Part shown: positions 39,309 to 47,337 of the stretch, piece after piece | Layout: every line of letters starts with the position of its first letter | How positions within the stretch are numbered: the stretch's first letter is position 1 | DNA from: Microbulbifer agarilyticus S89 | GTDB lineage: Bacteria; Pseudomonadota; Gammaproteobacteria; Pseudomonadales; Cellvibrionaceae | Length of the DNA: 64,000 bases | Assembly (NCBI RefSeq): GCF_000220505.1 | Contig: NZ_AFPJ01000019.1 | Span: 1-64,000, forward strand | Reading direction: 5' to 3' | Translations under genes and position numbers: made by a program | Notes under the pieces: generated by a model | The model's database searches: none | Seen by the model: the letters and a program-made list of their open reading frames with translations, nothing else | What the model was told of the DNA's origin: nothing

Positions 39309-39737
39309 ACCACCGCCGCTATCGTTATTATTGAATCTCCCAGAGGAGCTGCCCCCCAGACGCGCAGAGATCCAATGAATTCTCGGCATACGGGGACAGT
39401 TTCCTGACGGGCCTAAAGCATATGCCAACCGCCGCGCGTTATCGTAGGTCAAATAAGGACATGCAATTGTCCGTTAAAGACCAGCCCCACAGCGACCGAC
39501 AGCCAGCTCGCAGGAACTGGCGACGCCCACACTAGGCAAGTCGCACCAGATTTGCAATCAATCAAATACTCTACATGTCCGTATTTGACGAAGATATAGG
39601 GCACATGGGACAGCGCGGACAAAATTGTCATGCAGATCATACGAATCGGCTATTCCCTCCTCCCCACCCACTGCCGGACAATCCCACCACCCTATATTTC
39701 CATTTCCTTCCCTTTTGCCACCCACAGCAGGTAACGC
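39309..39737. promoter_or_regulatory. Divergent intergenic region with operator-like repeats
   Basis: 429 bp between the SBF operon and the MBL gene. Two 16-bp elements face each other: GTCAAATAAGGACATG (39448-39463) and CATGTCCGTATTTGAC (39574-39589), 15 of 16 positions complementary. Further palindromes: GGACA-N6-TGTCC (39457-39472) and GACAA-AA-TTGTC (39618-39629). They look like binding sites of a regulator controlling both sides. No regulator gene is adjacent. Confidence 0.5.
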
Positions 39738-40550
39738 GTGTCTGTCATTGAGTCTTTCCGCCACCACGATCTCGAAGCCCTGCGTGTCGGCCGCCTGAAT
39801 ATGGGAGTGAACTCCTCATTCGTGGTGTATCGATTGCACGGCACCCTGGTTGATTGTGGGCCGAGCAACCAGTGGAAACACGTAAAGCGATTTGTCCAGT
39901 CCGGGCCCATGCGCCAGCTCCTGCTGACACACCACCACGAGGACCACAGCGGTAACGCCGGCGCTATCCAGCAGCTTACGGAAATACAGCCACTGGCGCC
40001 GCCCGCAACCGTGGAGATATTGCGACAGAAATTTAAGGTGCCCGGTATTAGGCGTTTCGTATGGGGCGAACCCTATTGGGCCGACGCCGCGCCGCTACCC
40101 GAAGAGCTGCACATTGGCAAAGAGCCCGTGCAGGCGCTCTTCTCTCCCGGCCATACGGTGGATATGACCTGCTACCTGCTGCCAGAGCGCGGCTGGCTGT
40201 TCAGTGCGGACCTGTACATTGCCAACTATTTGAAAATGCTGCACAACGGCGAGCATTTACCCACTCTGCTCAACAGTATTCGAGACATCCTCGCCCAGGA
40301 TTTCGACACCATTCTCTGCCCGCATCGCGGAATCGTGGAAAGCGGCCATCTGCGTTTGCGGGAGAAATACGAATTCCTGCTCAACCTCGCCAGTAACGCC
40401 CAGGATCTGCGCAGGCAAGGCTATTCCCCCAAGGAAGTTACCCGCAGGCTACTGGGCAAAGAGCCGGTACTGGCGATCATCACCGGTTTCGAGTTCAGCA
40501 AGCAGCGCTTGATTCGTGCCAGCCTGAAGGTCAATTTAAACGACCACTGA
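39738..40550 (+). CDS. Metallo-beta-lactamase-fold hydrolase
   Basis: 270 residues from a GTG at 39738 preceded by AGG at 8 nt. Zinc-binding motifs are complete: [26 protein letters not shown] and CPHRG. A C-terminal region ([18 protein letters not shown] and [11 protein letters not shown]) resembles the winged-helix-like tail of MBL hydrolases that act on thioesters or glyoxalase-like substrates. Specific reaction unknown. Divergent from the SBF operon and upstream of murQ by 154 bp. Confidence 0.87.
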   Translation: MSVIESFRHHDLEALRVGRLNMGVNSSFVVYRLHGTLVDCGPSNQWKHVKRFVQSGPMRQLLLTHHHEDHSGNAGAIQQLTEIQPLAPPATVEILRQKFKVPGIRRFVWGEPYWADAAPLPEELHIGKEPVQALFSPGHTVDMTCYLLPERGWLFSADLYIANYLKMLHNGEHLPTLLNSIRDILAQDFDTILCPHRGIVESGHLRLREKYEFLLNLASNAQDLRRQGYSPKEVTRRLLGKEPVLAIITGFEFSKQRLIRASLKVNLNDH

Positions 40551-40704
40551 CCCGCGCACGCAAACGGTATCGAGCCGGCTGCGGCCTCGCCCCAGAATGC
40601 CCTCACGGTGGTGCACCAACGCTCGGCGGATTACACTTTTCCGGTCTGACACCACATTTCATGTGACCAGCAAGTCCCACGCACTCACTCACCGCGAGAG
40701 GGAT

Positions 40705-41652
40705 ATGACCAACACCAATCACAACGACCGTCCTGAATCTATCAGCGAAGAGATGGGCATACTCACCAGTGAGTCGCGCAATCCGAGCACGCAGGACATC
40801 GACCTCCTGCCAACGCTGGGTATCCTGGAAAAGATCAACGATGCCGACAGCGGTGTACCTGCCGCCGTGCGCGAGGTGCTACCCGAAATCGCCCAGGCGG
40901 TCGACGCAACCGTAGCGGCATTCAAGGCTGGCGGACGCCTCATCTATATGGGTGCGGGAACCAGTGGCCGGATTGGCCTGCTCGATGCAGTCGAATGCCC
41001 GCCTACCTACGGGGTCCCAGAAGGCATGGTTGTACCGCTCATTGCCGGCGGAGAAGAAGCGGTGCACCGCGCGCAGGAGGGTGCCGAAGACAACCCGCAA
41101 CTGGGTGAGGAAGATCTCAGGAAAATCCAGCTGACGGGCGATGATGTGGTCGTGGGAATTGCGGCCAGTGGACGCACCCCCTATGTCACCGGCGGGCTGC
41201 GTTACGCGCGCTCACTTGGCTGCACTACCGTGGCACTGGCCTGCAACAAATCGGCGGCAATCGCTGATGAGGCCGACATCGCCATACTCCCCGAAGTCGG
41301 ACCGGAAGTACTGACCGGCTCCACGCGCATGAAAGCGGGAACTGCGCAAAAGCTGGTACTCAACATGCTGACCACCGCCAGCATGATTCGTATTGGCAAG
41401 AGCTTTTACAACTTAATGGTCGACGTGAAAGCCACCAACCTGAAGCTGGTCGACCGTACCCGGCGCATCGTAGTGGAGGCTACAGGTGTGAGTTACGAGG
41501 AAGCCGACAAAGTCTTGGACCGCTGCGATCACAACGCCAAACTCGCGATTATGATCCTGCTCAGTGGGCTGGAACAGCAAGAGGCCCAGGCAGCACTCGA
41601 CCGTGCGGATGGCTTTTTGCGCCTAGCGCTACAAAATATTGGGAAAGGCTAG
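40705..41652 (+). CDS. murQ: N-acetylmuramic acid 6-phosphate etherase
   Basis: 315 residues from the ATG at 40705 (GAGAGG upstream). The upstream open frame (from 40597) lacks similarity. SIS domain [72 protein letters not shown], and [12 protein letters not shown] are MurQ signatures. It converts MurNAc 6-P to GlcNAc 6-P and lactate in cell-wall recycling. No anmK or PTS partner nearby, although mupP (31602), the alternative pathway, is in the window. Confidence 0.94.
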   Translation: MTNTNHNDRPESISEEMGILTSESRNPSTQDIDLLPTLGILEKINDADSGVPAAVREVLPEIAQAVDATVAAFKAGGRLIYMGAGTSGRIGLLDAVECPPTYGVPEGMVVPLIAGGEEAVHRAQEGAEDNPQLGEEDLRKIQLTGDDVVVGIAASGRTPYVTGGLRYARSLGCTTVALACNKSAAIADEADIAILPEVGPEVLTGSTRMKAGTAQKLVLNMLTTASMIRIGKSFYNLMVDVKATNLKLVDRTRRIVVEATGVSYEEADKVLDRCDHNAKLAIMILLSGLEQQEAQAALDRADGFLRLALQNIGKG

Positions 41653-41682
41653 AAGGTTTATGCCGGGGAATTCCATACAAAA

Positions 41683-41714
41683 AAATACCCGGACAGCCCA
41701 CTGCCCGGGTATTT
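41683..41714. terminator. Bidirectional terminator between murQ and the acidic protein
   Basis: AAATACCCGG and CCGGGTATTT form a 10-bp stem with 12-nt loop. The minus side ends in seven T; the plus side ends TTTCTT. It serves convergent genes. Confidence 0.8.
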
Positions 41715-41755
41715 CTTGGGGGGGCGGGAAGCGCCCCTCCGACACGCTGCAAATA

Positions 41756-42088
41756 TCACTCTTCGCTGTGATCGATCTCGTCCGCAGCTTCCTCAACCGC
41801 TTCCTCAGCGACGTCCGCCATTGCTTCTGTCGTTTCATCGAGCGCATGACCCATGGCCTCAGGCACGTCAGCAAACACGTCCCCTTCCGCTGACGCCATG
41901 ATGTCGCCGGCCTGATCGCTCTCTTCGACCATCTCCTCGGCTTCAGCTACCGCCGCTTCAACCTCTTCAACGATCTGCTCTTCCTCAACCACCGCCTCGG
42001 CCTGAGGTGCAGTAGTATCCAGATTGGTGTAGTAGAAATAACCACCAATGGCGGCGATGGCAATTGCGGGAATCAACAGCTTCTTCAT
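41756..42088 (-). CDS. Small acidic protein with N-terminal membrane anchor
   Basis: 110 residues. One hydrophobic helix (LLIPAIAIAAIGGYFYY) and then a very acidic, low-complexity body rich in Glu, Ala, Asp and Val (EEEQIVEEVEAAVAEAEEMVEE). It probably projects into the periplasm as a helical rod. No recognisable family. It has its own start region and a strong terminator, so it is likely real. Function unknown. Confidence 0.65.
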   Translation of the reverse strand: MKKLLIPAIAIAAIGGYFYYTNLDTTAPQAEAVVEEEQIVEEVEAAVAEAEEMVEESDQAGDIMASAEGDVFADVPEAMGHALDETTEAMADVAEEAVEEAADEIDHSEE

Positions 42089-42221
42089 AGTCGGCTACCC
42101 CTGTGTGTTGTTTACAATGATGCTTTATGGTTTTTTTACATTCGCGCGCGACTATTCTTCCACGGTGTGCCCAAAGGAAGTGTGACAGGTAACTCAAAAT
42201 GCATGGCGGGAACCACAGTAG

Positions 42222-42230
42222 TGGTACAAT
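42222..42230 (+). promoter_or_regulatory. Candidate extended -10 promoter for the next gene
   Basis: TGGTACAAT, an extended -10 element, 32 bp upstream of the ATG at 42263. No clear -35 box, which extended -10 promoters may lack. Confidence 0.4.
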
Positions 42231-42262
42231 GCGCCGCAGACTTAACGTACGGAACTGACTTT

Positions 42263-42724
42263 ATGCGCAAATCCCCCAACACACGTCCCTGCTCGTTCCA
42301 GGTGTTGCTCTCATCCTCCCTATTTGCAATGACCTTACTGAGCCTACCCGCCACAGCCGCCACCGTTGAGGAAGAGCTGAAGCAGTGCACCGAATTCAGT
42401 GACGATGCAAAACGCCTAGCCTGCTACGACAAGCTCGCCGGCAATTTACAGGCACACGTAGAACAGCGCTTTGGGCAAGAAGAAAAAAGGGCGATTGCAG
42501 AGGCGCCTGAATCGATCACGGCGATTATTGAAAGCGCCCAGAAAGGAGCCTACGGCAAATACACTTTCACCCTGGATAATGGTCAGGTTTGGCGCCAGAC
42601 CGACAGCGGCCGCACCATCTGGCGCGGTGGTGAGCAGGTGACAGTGGAGCGCGGGGCGCTCGGCTCTTTCTTTATGCGCAAAGCCGATGGCGGTCGCGCT
42701 CTTCGGGTAAAACGGATTCAATAA
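42263..42724 (+). CDS. Secreted protein with CxxxDDAKRLACYD motif
   Basis: 153 residues from the ATG at 42263; 32 codons of open frame precede it without a ribosome-binding site. A signal peptide (VLLSSSLFAMTLLSLPATAAT) is followed by a motif KQCTEFSDDAKRLACYDKLAG common in small periplasmic proteins, including some linked to type VI secretion, and a C-terminal beta-rich part (YTFTLDNGQVWRQTDSGRTIWRGGEQVTVERG). Function not known. No T6SS genes here. Confidence 0.7.
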   Translation: MRKSPNTRPCSFQVLLSSSLFAMTLLSLPATAATVEEELKQCTEFSDDAKRLACYDKLAGNLQAHVEQRFGQEEKRAIAEAPESITAIIESAQKGAYGKYTFTLDNGQVWRQTDSGRTIWRGGEQVTVERGALGSFFMRKADGGRALRVKRIQ

Positions 42725-42743
42725 TTCGGTCATTACCACACAG

Positions 42744-42763
42744 TCCGCGCCGCAAGGCGCGGA
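42744..42763 (+). terminator. Stem-loop with GCAA tetraloop
   Basis: TCCGCGCC-GCAA-GGCGCGGA, a perfect 8-bp stem 20 bp after the stop of the preceding gene. No T run follows. Possible weak terminator or mRNA 3' end protector. Confidence 0.45.
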
Positions 42764-43193
42764 TAGACGAAAACTATCTAACCACCCTGCCCCTAACAAC
42801 AGACAGCGAAATAGACGAATTTCGCCCAACTAGCGCAACTTTGCCGCTACAACCGGGCAATGAGAGCCTATCCGCTGACCGAAGCGCCATAAGGCGCAAA
42901 TTCGTACCAGTCAGTCGCGTATTCTCAGCAATTTCCGCCACGGAATTCTTCCCTTCACCTATAGTCAAATGGTCCGCATGGCAATTTTTGCGCCATGCCG
43001 CGATCCTGCGAAAGGATGACGCCGGTAATCTAACGGCAGCAGCGTGGTCCACAAGGCAAAACTGCGCTGCCACAGCATAAGGTTCAGACTTTTGTCCCGA
43101 GTAAATATCGAAACAAGGGATGACCAGTGGCTGAAGGAAAATAGCAACAATGTAAACGGGAGCAGCTTCCATCGGGAAGACTCCGAACAATCC
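42764..43193. other. Intergenic region upstream of the sigma factor
   Basis: About 430 bp. It holds an inverted repeat GCGAAAT-AGACGA-ATTTCGC (42806-42825). The sigma factor frame is open back to 43044, so its last part may be coding if a GTG at 43044 or TTG at 43092 (AAGG 9 nt upstream) is the true start. I see no separate gene. Confidence 0.4.
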
Positions 43194-44243
43194 ATGCAAC
43201 CCCGCGGGGAAGCCGTCGAGGAAGACACAAGCACCGAGGATTCCCTCGGCGATAATGTCGGCACCCCGATGCAGAACTACCTCAAACACCTGTATCGGCT
43301 AGACCTCCTGACACCGGAGGATGAACACACCACTACCTGCCTGTTGAGGGATTTGGAAGAGAAAATCATCGCTTTGTTACAAAAGCGCGGCGTCACGCTG
43401 GTGGACTTGCGCAGTGAGGGCGTCGAGCAACGTGGCAGCACTGGCGCCTACGATCATGGGCTAATCATTGCGAAAACCGATGAGCTGCTCGCAACAGGCA
43501 AAATTTCGCAACGCGACCGCAGTGCGCTGCAAAACTTGATGAAAAAATTCAAGGCGCAGCGCAAGAAACTGATCCAATGCAACTTGCGGCTCGTCATCGC
43601 CATTGCCAAACGTTTCAGGAACCCCGCGGTCCCCTTTATTGACCTGATTCAGGAGGGCAACGTGGGCTTGATGAAAGCCATTGAGCGTTTCAAGCCACAG
43701 ATGGGTTACCGGTTTTCCACGTATGCGTACTGGTGGATCCAGCAGGAAATCCAATTGACCTTGCGGCGCAACGACGACATGGTGCGCCAGCCTGCGAATG
43801 TTCAGGATGACCTGCGCAATATCTATCGCGCGATCAATCAGGTTCGCTCGGAGGGCCTGTCCGCCTCTGATGAAAATATTGCCAAGCAAACCGGGCTGGA
43901 TATTGAGCGGGTGCAGAGCCTGTTGAAATTGCCCGGTCCGACCAGCTCGCTAGACGATCCTATTTCTGACGATCAAAGCAGTACGCGCCTGGATTATGCA
44001 CCCGCCGGTGAAATGTTTAATACCGATGAATTGGTATCCAATCAAGAGCTGGCACAGCGACTGCGGGATGCCGTCAACAAGTTGCCGCCCAGGCAACGCA
44101 CGGTGCTGAGCCTGCGCTACGGTTTGATATCGGACCGGGACTGCTCATTCCGGGTTATCGGAGAACAGCTGGGCTTAAGCCAGGAACGGGCCAGACAACT
44201 GCATTCTGATGCGTTGCGACAACTGAAGCGCCAATGGCGCTAG
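43194..44243 (+). CDS. Divergent sigma-70 family RNA polymerase sigma factor
   Basis: 349 residues from the ATG at 43194; upstream GTG (43044) and TTG (43092) starts are open. Region 1.2 (TPMQNYLKHLYRLDLLTPEDEH), then about 55 extra residues before region 2.1 (QCNLRLVIAIAKRFRNP), 2.2-2.3 (FIDLIQEGNVGLMKAIERFKPQMGYRFSTYAYWWIQQEI), region 3, and region 4 (LPPRQRTVLSLRYGL, HTH FRVIGEQLGLSQERARQL). It resembles group 2 factors such as RpoS but the -10 recognition helix is changed: WWIQQEIQLTLRRNDD where RpoD has WWIRQAITRSIADQ. Probably an accessory sigma factor with its own promoter set. No anti-sigma gene adjacent. Confidence 0.85.
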   Translation: MQPRGEAVEEDTSTEDSLGDNVGTPMQNYLKHLYRLDLLTPEDEHTTTCLLRDLEEKIIALLQKRGVTLVDLRSEGVEQRGSTGAYDHGLIIAKTDELLATGKISQRDRSALQNLMKKFKAQRKKLIQCNLRLVIAIAKRFRNPAVPFIDLIQEGNVGLMKAIERFKPQMGYRFSTYAYWWIQQEIQLTLRRNDDMVRQPANVQDDLRNIYRAINQVRSEGLSASDENIAKQTGLDIERVQSLLKLPGPTSSLDDPISDDQSSTRLDYAPAGEMFNTDELVSNQELAQRLRDAVNKLPPRQRTVLSLRYGLISDRDCSFRVIGEQLGLSQERARQLHSDALRQLKRQWR

Positions 44244-44365
44244 CATCACCGAGGTATTAACCCATGAACTAGCGCCCCGGAATTCGGGGCGCAAAGCTTG
44301 TCTTCAGCGGGAATCCGGCTAACCTAGTAATACTGCCACTAACAGCAATAAACGGCGATTGCACT

Positions 44366-45022
44366 ATGCCCAGCTACTCCCGTCTTCCAGACTGTCATCA
44401 CCCCTGTCCGCCTGCTGCAAAGTCCGAGTCCCTGCGCCCAAACCGCACTACCGCGCACACTCTTATCGCCCTACTCTGCGCAGCCATTCTGGGGCTAACG
44501 GCAGACAGAACCCATGCCGCTTTTACCGGTACGGATGGTGCTCAGGAGTGGATATTCAGCGGTGGCAAGGGCATTGGCAGCGCCCTGATACAGCAGCGCT
44601 CCAATGCGGGCGCCGATATGCTGGGAGCGAACTGGTCCTACCAGTTTTATGATTACCCGGGCAGTCATCGATTGCAGTGGTGGGCTCAGGTCAGCTTCAG
44701 CCATATGCGCATCAACCATCGCGGCGAAAAGCAGAAGCAAAAAATCTGGGAGCTAAAACCCGTGCTGAGGTGGTATCCGCAACCGGAAGCCAAAGGGATA
44801 TTCGGTGAAGTCGGTGTGGGCGCCGCCTATTTGAGCGAGCGCAGTTTTGCCAATATCGATTTATCCACCAACCTAAATTTTTCCCTGCATTTTGGCACCG
44901 GCTATACGTTGGACAATGGCCACACCCTATCTCTTCGCTACAGCCATTTCTCCAATGGCTATACCAACACACCCAATCCGGGCTTTGATTTTGCCTCGCT
45001 GAATTGGCACGCCAAATTTTGA
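44366..45022 (+). CDS. PagL-like lipid A 3-O-deacylase / acyloxyacyl hydrolase
   Basis: 218 residues. A signal-like helix lies at about 32-51 (LIALLCAAILGLTADRTHAAF) after a long charged leader, so the true start may be internal. The beta-barrel body ends with YSHFSNGYTNTPNPGFDFASLNW, matching the PagL catalytic His-x-Ser-Asn pattern. PagL removes an acyl chain from lipid A in the outer membrane, changing immune recognition and permeability. Follows the sigma factor by 122 bp in the same direction. Regulation by it is only a guess. Confidence 0.8.
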   Translation: MPSYSRLPDCHHPCPPAAKSESLRPNRTTAHTLIALLCAAILGLTADRTHAAFTGTDGAQEWIFSGGKGIGSALIQQRSNAGADMLGANWSYQFYDYPGSHRLQWWAQVSFSHMRINHRGEKQKQKIWELKPVLRWYPQPEAKGIFGEVGVGAAYLSERSFANIDLSTNLNFSLHFGTGYTLDNGHTLSLRYSHFSNGYTNTPNPGFDFASLNWHAKF

Positions 45023-45245
45023 CGATCGGGTGACTTTATGGCGCGCTCAACTAATCCGGGAGTCAGCCTCAGGGAGCCTGCGGAAAGGTAACTGTCACAA
45101 TTGGATCAACAATTTGTCATATCGATCGGGGACAATAAGCGCCCTCTAGCAAAGTGCATGATGTGCATGTGCCAGGCGCCGTAACGATATCGCAAACTGG
45201 ATATCCGCTCCTCACACTAAGTTCTGCGCGGCGCAAATACACCGG

Positions 45246-45875
45246 ATGTATAGCCGTATGATCCAGACTATCTGCCACCTGATTGCCAGCCGCGAACATG
45301 GTGGACTTGAAAAACATGTCGCCGACCTGTCGCACTGGCAAGCGTGCAATAGGGATGTTCAGGTCGCGGTGATCGCGCACCCCCGCTATCTGTCGACACT
45401 GGATGAGCGCATTCAATTTATTCCACTTAACACCGACCGCAGCCGGCTCGACCCAAATCTGGTCTGGCGACTGTCCAATTTGATTCGCAAGGGGGAATAC
45501 CAGATCGTCCACGGGCACGGGTCAAAATCGGCGCAACTACTTGCGGCGGTCAAGCCGTTTACCGAGACACAACAAGTAATCACCCGTCACAATGTTCGGC
45601 ACCCGCGGGACAAATTGGCCAGCGCGTTTGACGCGCGCATCGCAATAAGCGAAAACATTGTTGCCAACTCCAAACTGACCTGGAATATCATCCCCTACGG
45701 CGTCGCGTCACAAACCGACTCCAGCCCAAATTCGGGCAGCACAGGTAAAACCTCGCAGATATTCAGTGGCCGCGAATCGCCCCGCCGACAAGTTACCGAC
45801 GGTTTCACGCTGGATGCGATGGGCACAGCGACCTGGGAGATCTACTCCCAACTCATTCCAGAGCTGACAAGCTGA
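45246..45875 (+). CDS. Truncated glycosyltransferase family 4 protein
   Basis: 209 residues; family members are usually 350-400. The N-terminal acceptor domain is intact (REHGGLEKHVADLSHWQACNRDVQVAVIAHP, GEYQIVHGHGSKSAQLLA, VITRHNVRH, NIIPYGV) but the nucleotide-sugar domain is missing. The end (VTDGFTLDAMGTATWEIYSQLI) resembles the final helices of full-length GT4 enzymes, which suggests an in-frame internal deletion of about 150 or more residues. Probably inactive as a transferase, though the frame is open. Confidence 0.65.
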   Translation: MYSRMIQTICHLIASREHGGLEKHVADLSHWQACNRDVQVAVIAHPRYLSTLDERIQFIPLNTDRSRLDPNLVWRLSNLIRKGEYQIVHGHGSKSAQLLAAVKPFTETQQVITRHNVRHPRDKLASAFDARIAISENIVANSKLTWNIIPYGVASQTDSSPNSGSTGKTSQIFSGRESPRRQVTDGFTLDAMGTATWEIYSQLIPELTS

Positions 45876-45900
45876 CAGCGCACACCCAACCACCACGAAG

Positions 45901-45942
45901 CGCCCAACTATCCGCAAGGCGCCTAACTAACACGCCTAACTA
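45901..45942. repeat. Three 10-bp repeats between convergent genes
   Basis: CGCCCAACTA (45901), CGCCTAACTA (45920) and CGCCTAACTA (45933). The last overlaps the stop codon of the minus-strand glycosyltransferase. Confidence 0.55.
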
Positions 45943-47103
45943 GGGCGCTCCGCGCACCTGCCGAAACCAGCCCACAGCACGGGCACCCAACTCTTCAAGG
46001 CTAAAGCCACTAAAGTCGATGACCTCCGGCTTGTGTAAAATTGCCAGACACGTGGCCACCAACGGCTTGTCGGAATCGCTGTTTTCCGCACCATCCTCGC
46101 TGCTGTCCACCAGGCCCTGTGGGAAGCATTTCTGCAACACTTCAGCACCTGGCCCAGTAAGGGTTACCGCAGGGCACCCCATGGCGAGCGCTTCAGACAC
46201 CACGCGTCCATCGGAATACAATGGGTCCGACAGCTCGAAGGTGATCCGTGCGCTGGCATAAAGCTCACGCATATCCCTGCGGGGCCCAAGAAACACGACA
46301 TACTCGGCAAGCCCCATGGACTCCGCACGCCGTTCGAGTTCGCGCGCAAATTTTTCCTGCCCGGGCACGACATCACCAACAACAAGGCCAAACAGGTCTT
46401 CGCGCTCCTGCTTTAGTTCGGCGAGCAGCTCCAGAAACTTGTCCTGCCCCCTACCCGGACCAATTTCGGCAGGCAGCAATAGCCAGCTTCGGCCCTCGAG
46501 TTGGGGATAGTTATTGAGCAAGCGCTGCTGCCAATGCCCTGATACAGGAGCACGCCGATCCAATTCCCGCAGATTTACACCACGGTACAGGTGGCGCACC
46601 GTAAATGGAGTGGGAGAATCTTCCGGATCGGCGAGTGGTATTTCAAAGCGCTTTGACAAGCGCCGGGCAAGATCCTGTGAAGCGGTAAAGACCAACTCGC
46701 CACGGGCAACGGCACCCTTCATCCAGCCGCGGCCAAAGATACCGCCTCGGGGCCAGCTATGCAGGAAAGTAATCAGACGCGGACGCGCGGCCTCAGGGAG
46801 TGCCTGCCAAATCTTCCACCCATGCCAGCTGCACAGGCTATCTCGACACAACAACACATCGGCTTGCAAGGATTCCAGTTGCTTGCGAACCTTGCGGTGC
46901 AATCGACCATTCAGCAAGCCTTTACGGTGAACCGGCAACTCGAAATGCTGGCAATTATGTAAAGTCAGGCGAGACACCAAAGAGCCCCCGGAAGAAATCA
47001 CCGAAGACTCATGCCCTTGCCGGGCCATTTCCTGGGCAAATTCGAGGGCTTCCTGCGCTAACTTGCCGCCTTCCATCGACGGTACCACCTGAACAATTCG
47101 CAT
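45940..47103 (-). CDS. Glycosyltransferase family 4 protein
   Basis: 387 residues from the ATG at 47103 (MRIVQVVPSMEGG; AAGGGAAA upstream). 38 further codons upstream are open but repetitive (see 47146). GT4 features: VVPSMEGGKLAQEALEFAQEMARQGHE, FLHSWPRGG, donor-side LLLPAEIGPGRGQDKFLELLAELK, VVFLGPRRDMRELYASA, and SDGRVVSEALAMGCPAVT (EX7E-like). Probably adds a sugar to LPS or another envelope glycan. Convergent with the truncated GT4. Confidence 0.85.
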   Translation of the reverse strand: MRIVQVVPSMEGGKLAQEALEFAQEMARQGHESSVISSGGSLVSRLTLHNCQHFELPVHRKGLLNGRLHRKVRKQLESLQADVLLCRDSLCSWHGWKIWQALPEAARPRLITFLHSWPRGGIFGRGWMKGAVARGELVFTASQDLARRLSKRFEIPLADPEDSPTPFTVRHLYRGVNLRELDRRAPVSGHWQQRLLNNYPQLEGRSWLLLPAEIGPGRGQDKFLELLAELKQEREDLFGLVVGDVVPGQEKFARELERRAESMGLAEYVVFLGPRRDMRELYASARITFELSDPLYSDGRVVSEALAMGCPAVTLTGPGAEVLQKCFPQGLVDSSEDGAENSDSDKPLVATCLAILHKPEVIDFSGFSLEELGARAVGWFRQVRGAP

Positions 47104-47145
47104 GTCTTTCCCTTCCCGCACATCGTTCTTGTATGTGTGGTCGAT

Positions 47146-47175
47146 TGTACCTCTGAAATATGTACCGCTGAAATA
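47146..47175. repeat. Tandem 15-bp duplication upstream of the glycosyltransferase
   Basis: TGTACCTCTGAAATA followed at once by TGTACCGCTGAAATA (one mismatch). It lies 43 bp before the ATG, in the likely 5' leader, and may affect expression by copy number. Confidence 0.7.
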
Positions 47176-47337
47176 TGCGCCAACAGGGACAAATTTCATT
47201 TTTCCGCCACGGTTCACAAAACACGCGCCAACTGATCACGCTTACCGGTACAATATCGGGAATATAAAGAGGTAAACACACACCATTACGCTCGCTGACT
47301 AATTGCAAGCGAACCAATAGGCAGACGGAAATAGCTT

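Noticed and set aside
42263-42724. Protein as a type VI secretion component
   Set aside because: The CYD-type motif is shared with unrelated periplasmic proteins and no other T6SS gene is present.
43194-44243. Sigma factor as RpoS
   Set aside because: Extra segment before region 2 and altered -10 and -35 helices differ from RpoS; nlpD is not adjacent.
45901-45942. Three short repeats as a possible repetitive element or attachment site
   Set aside because: Too short, and no integrase or mobile gene is nearby.
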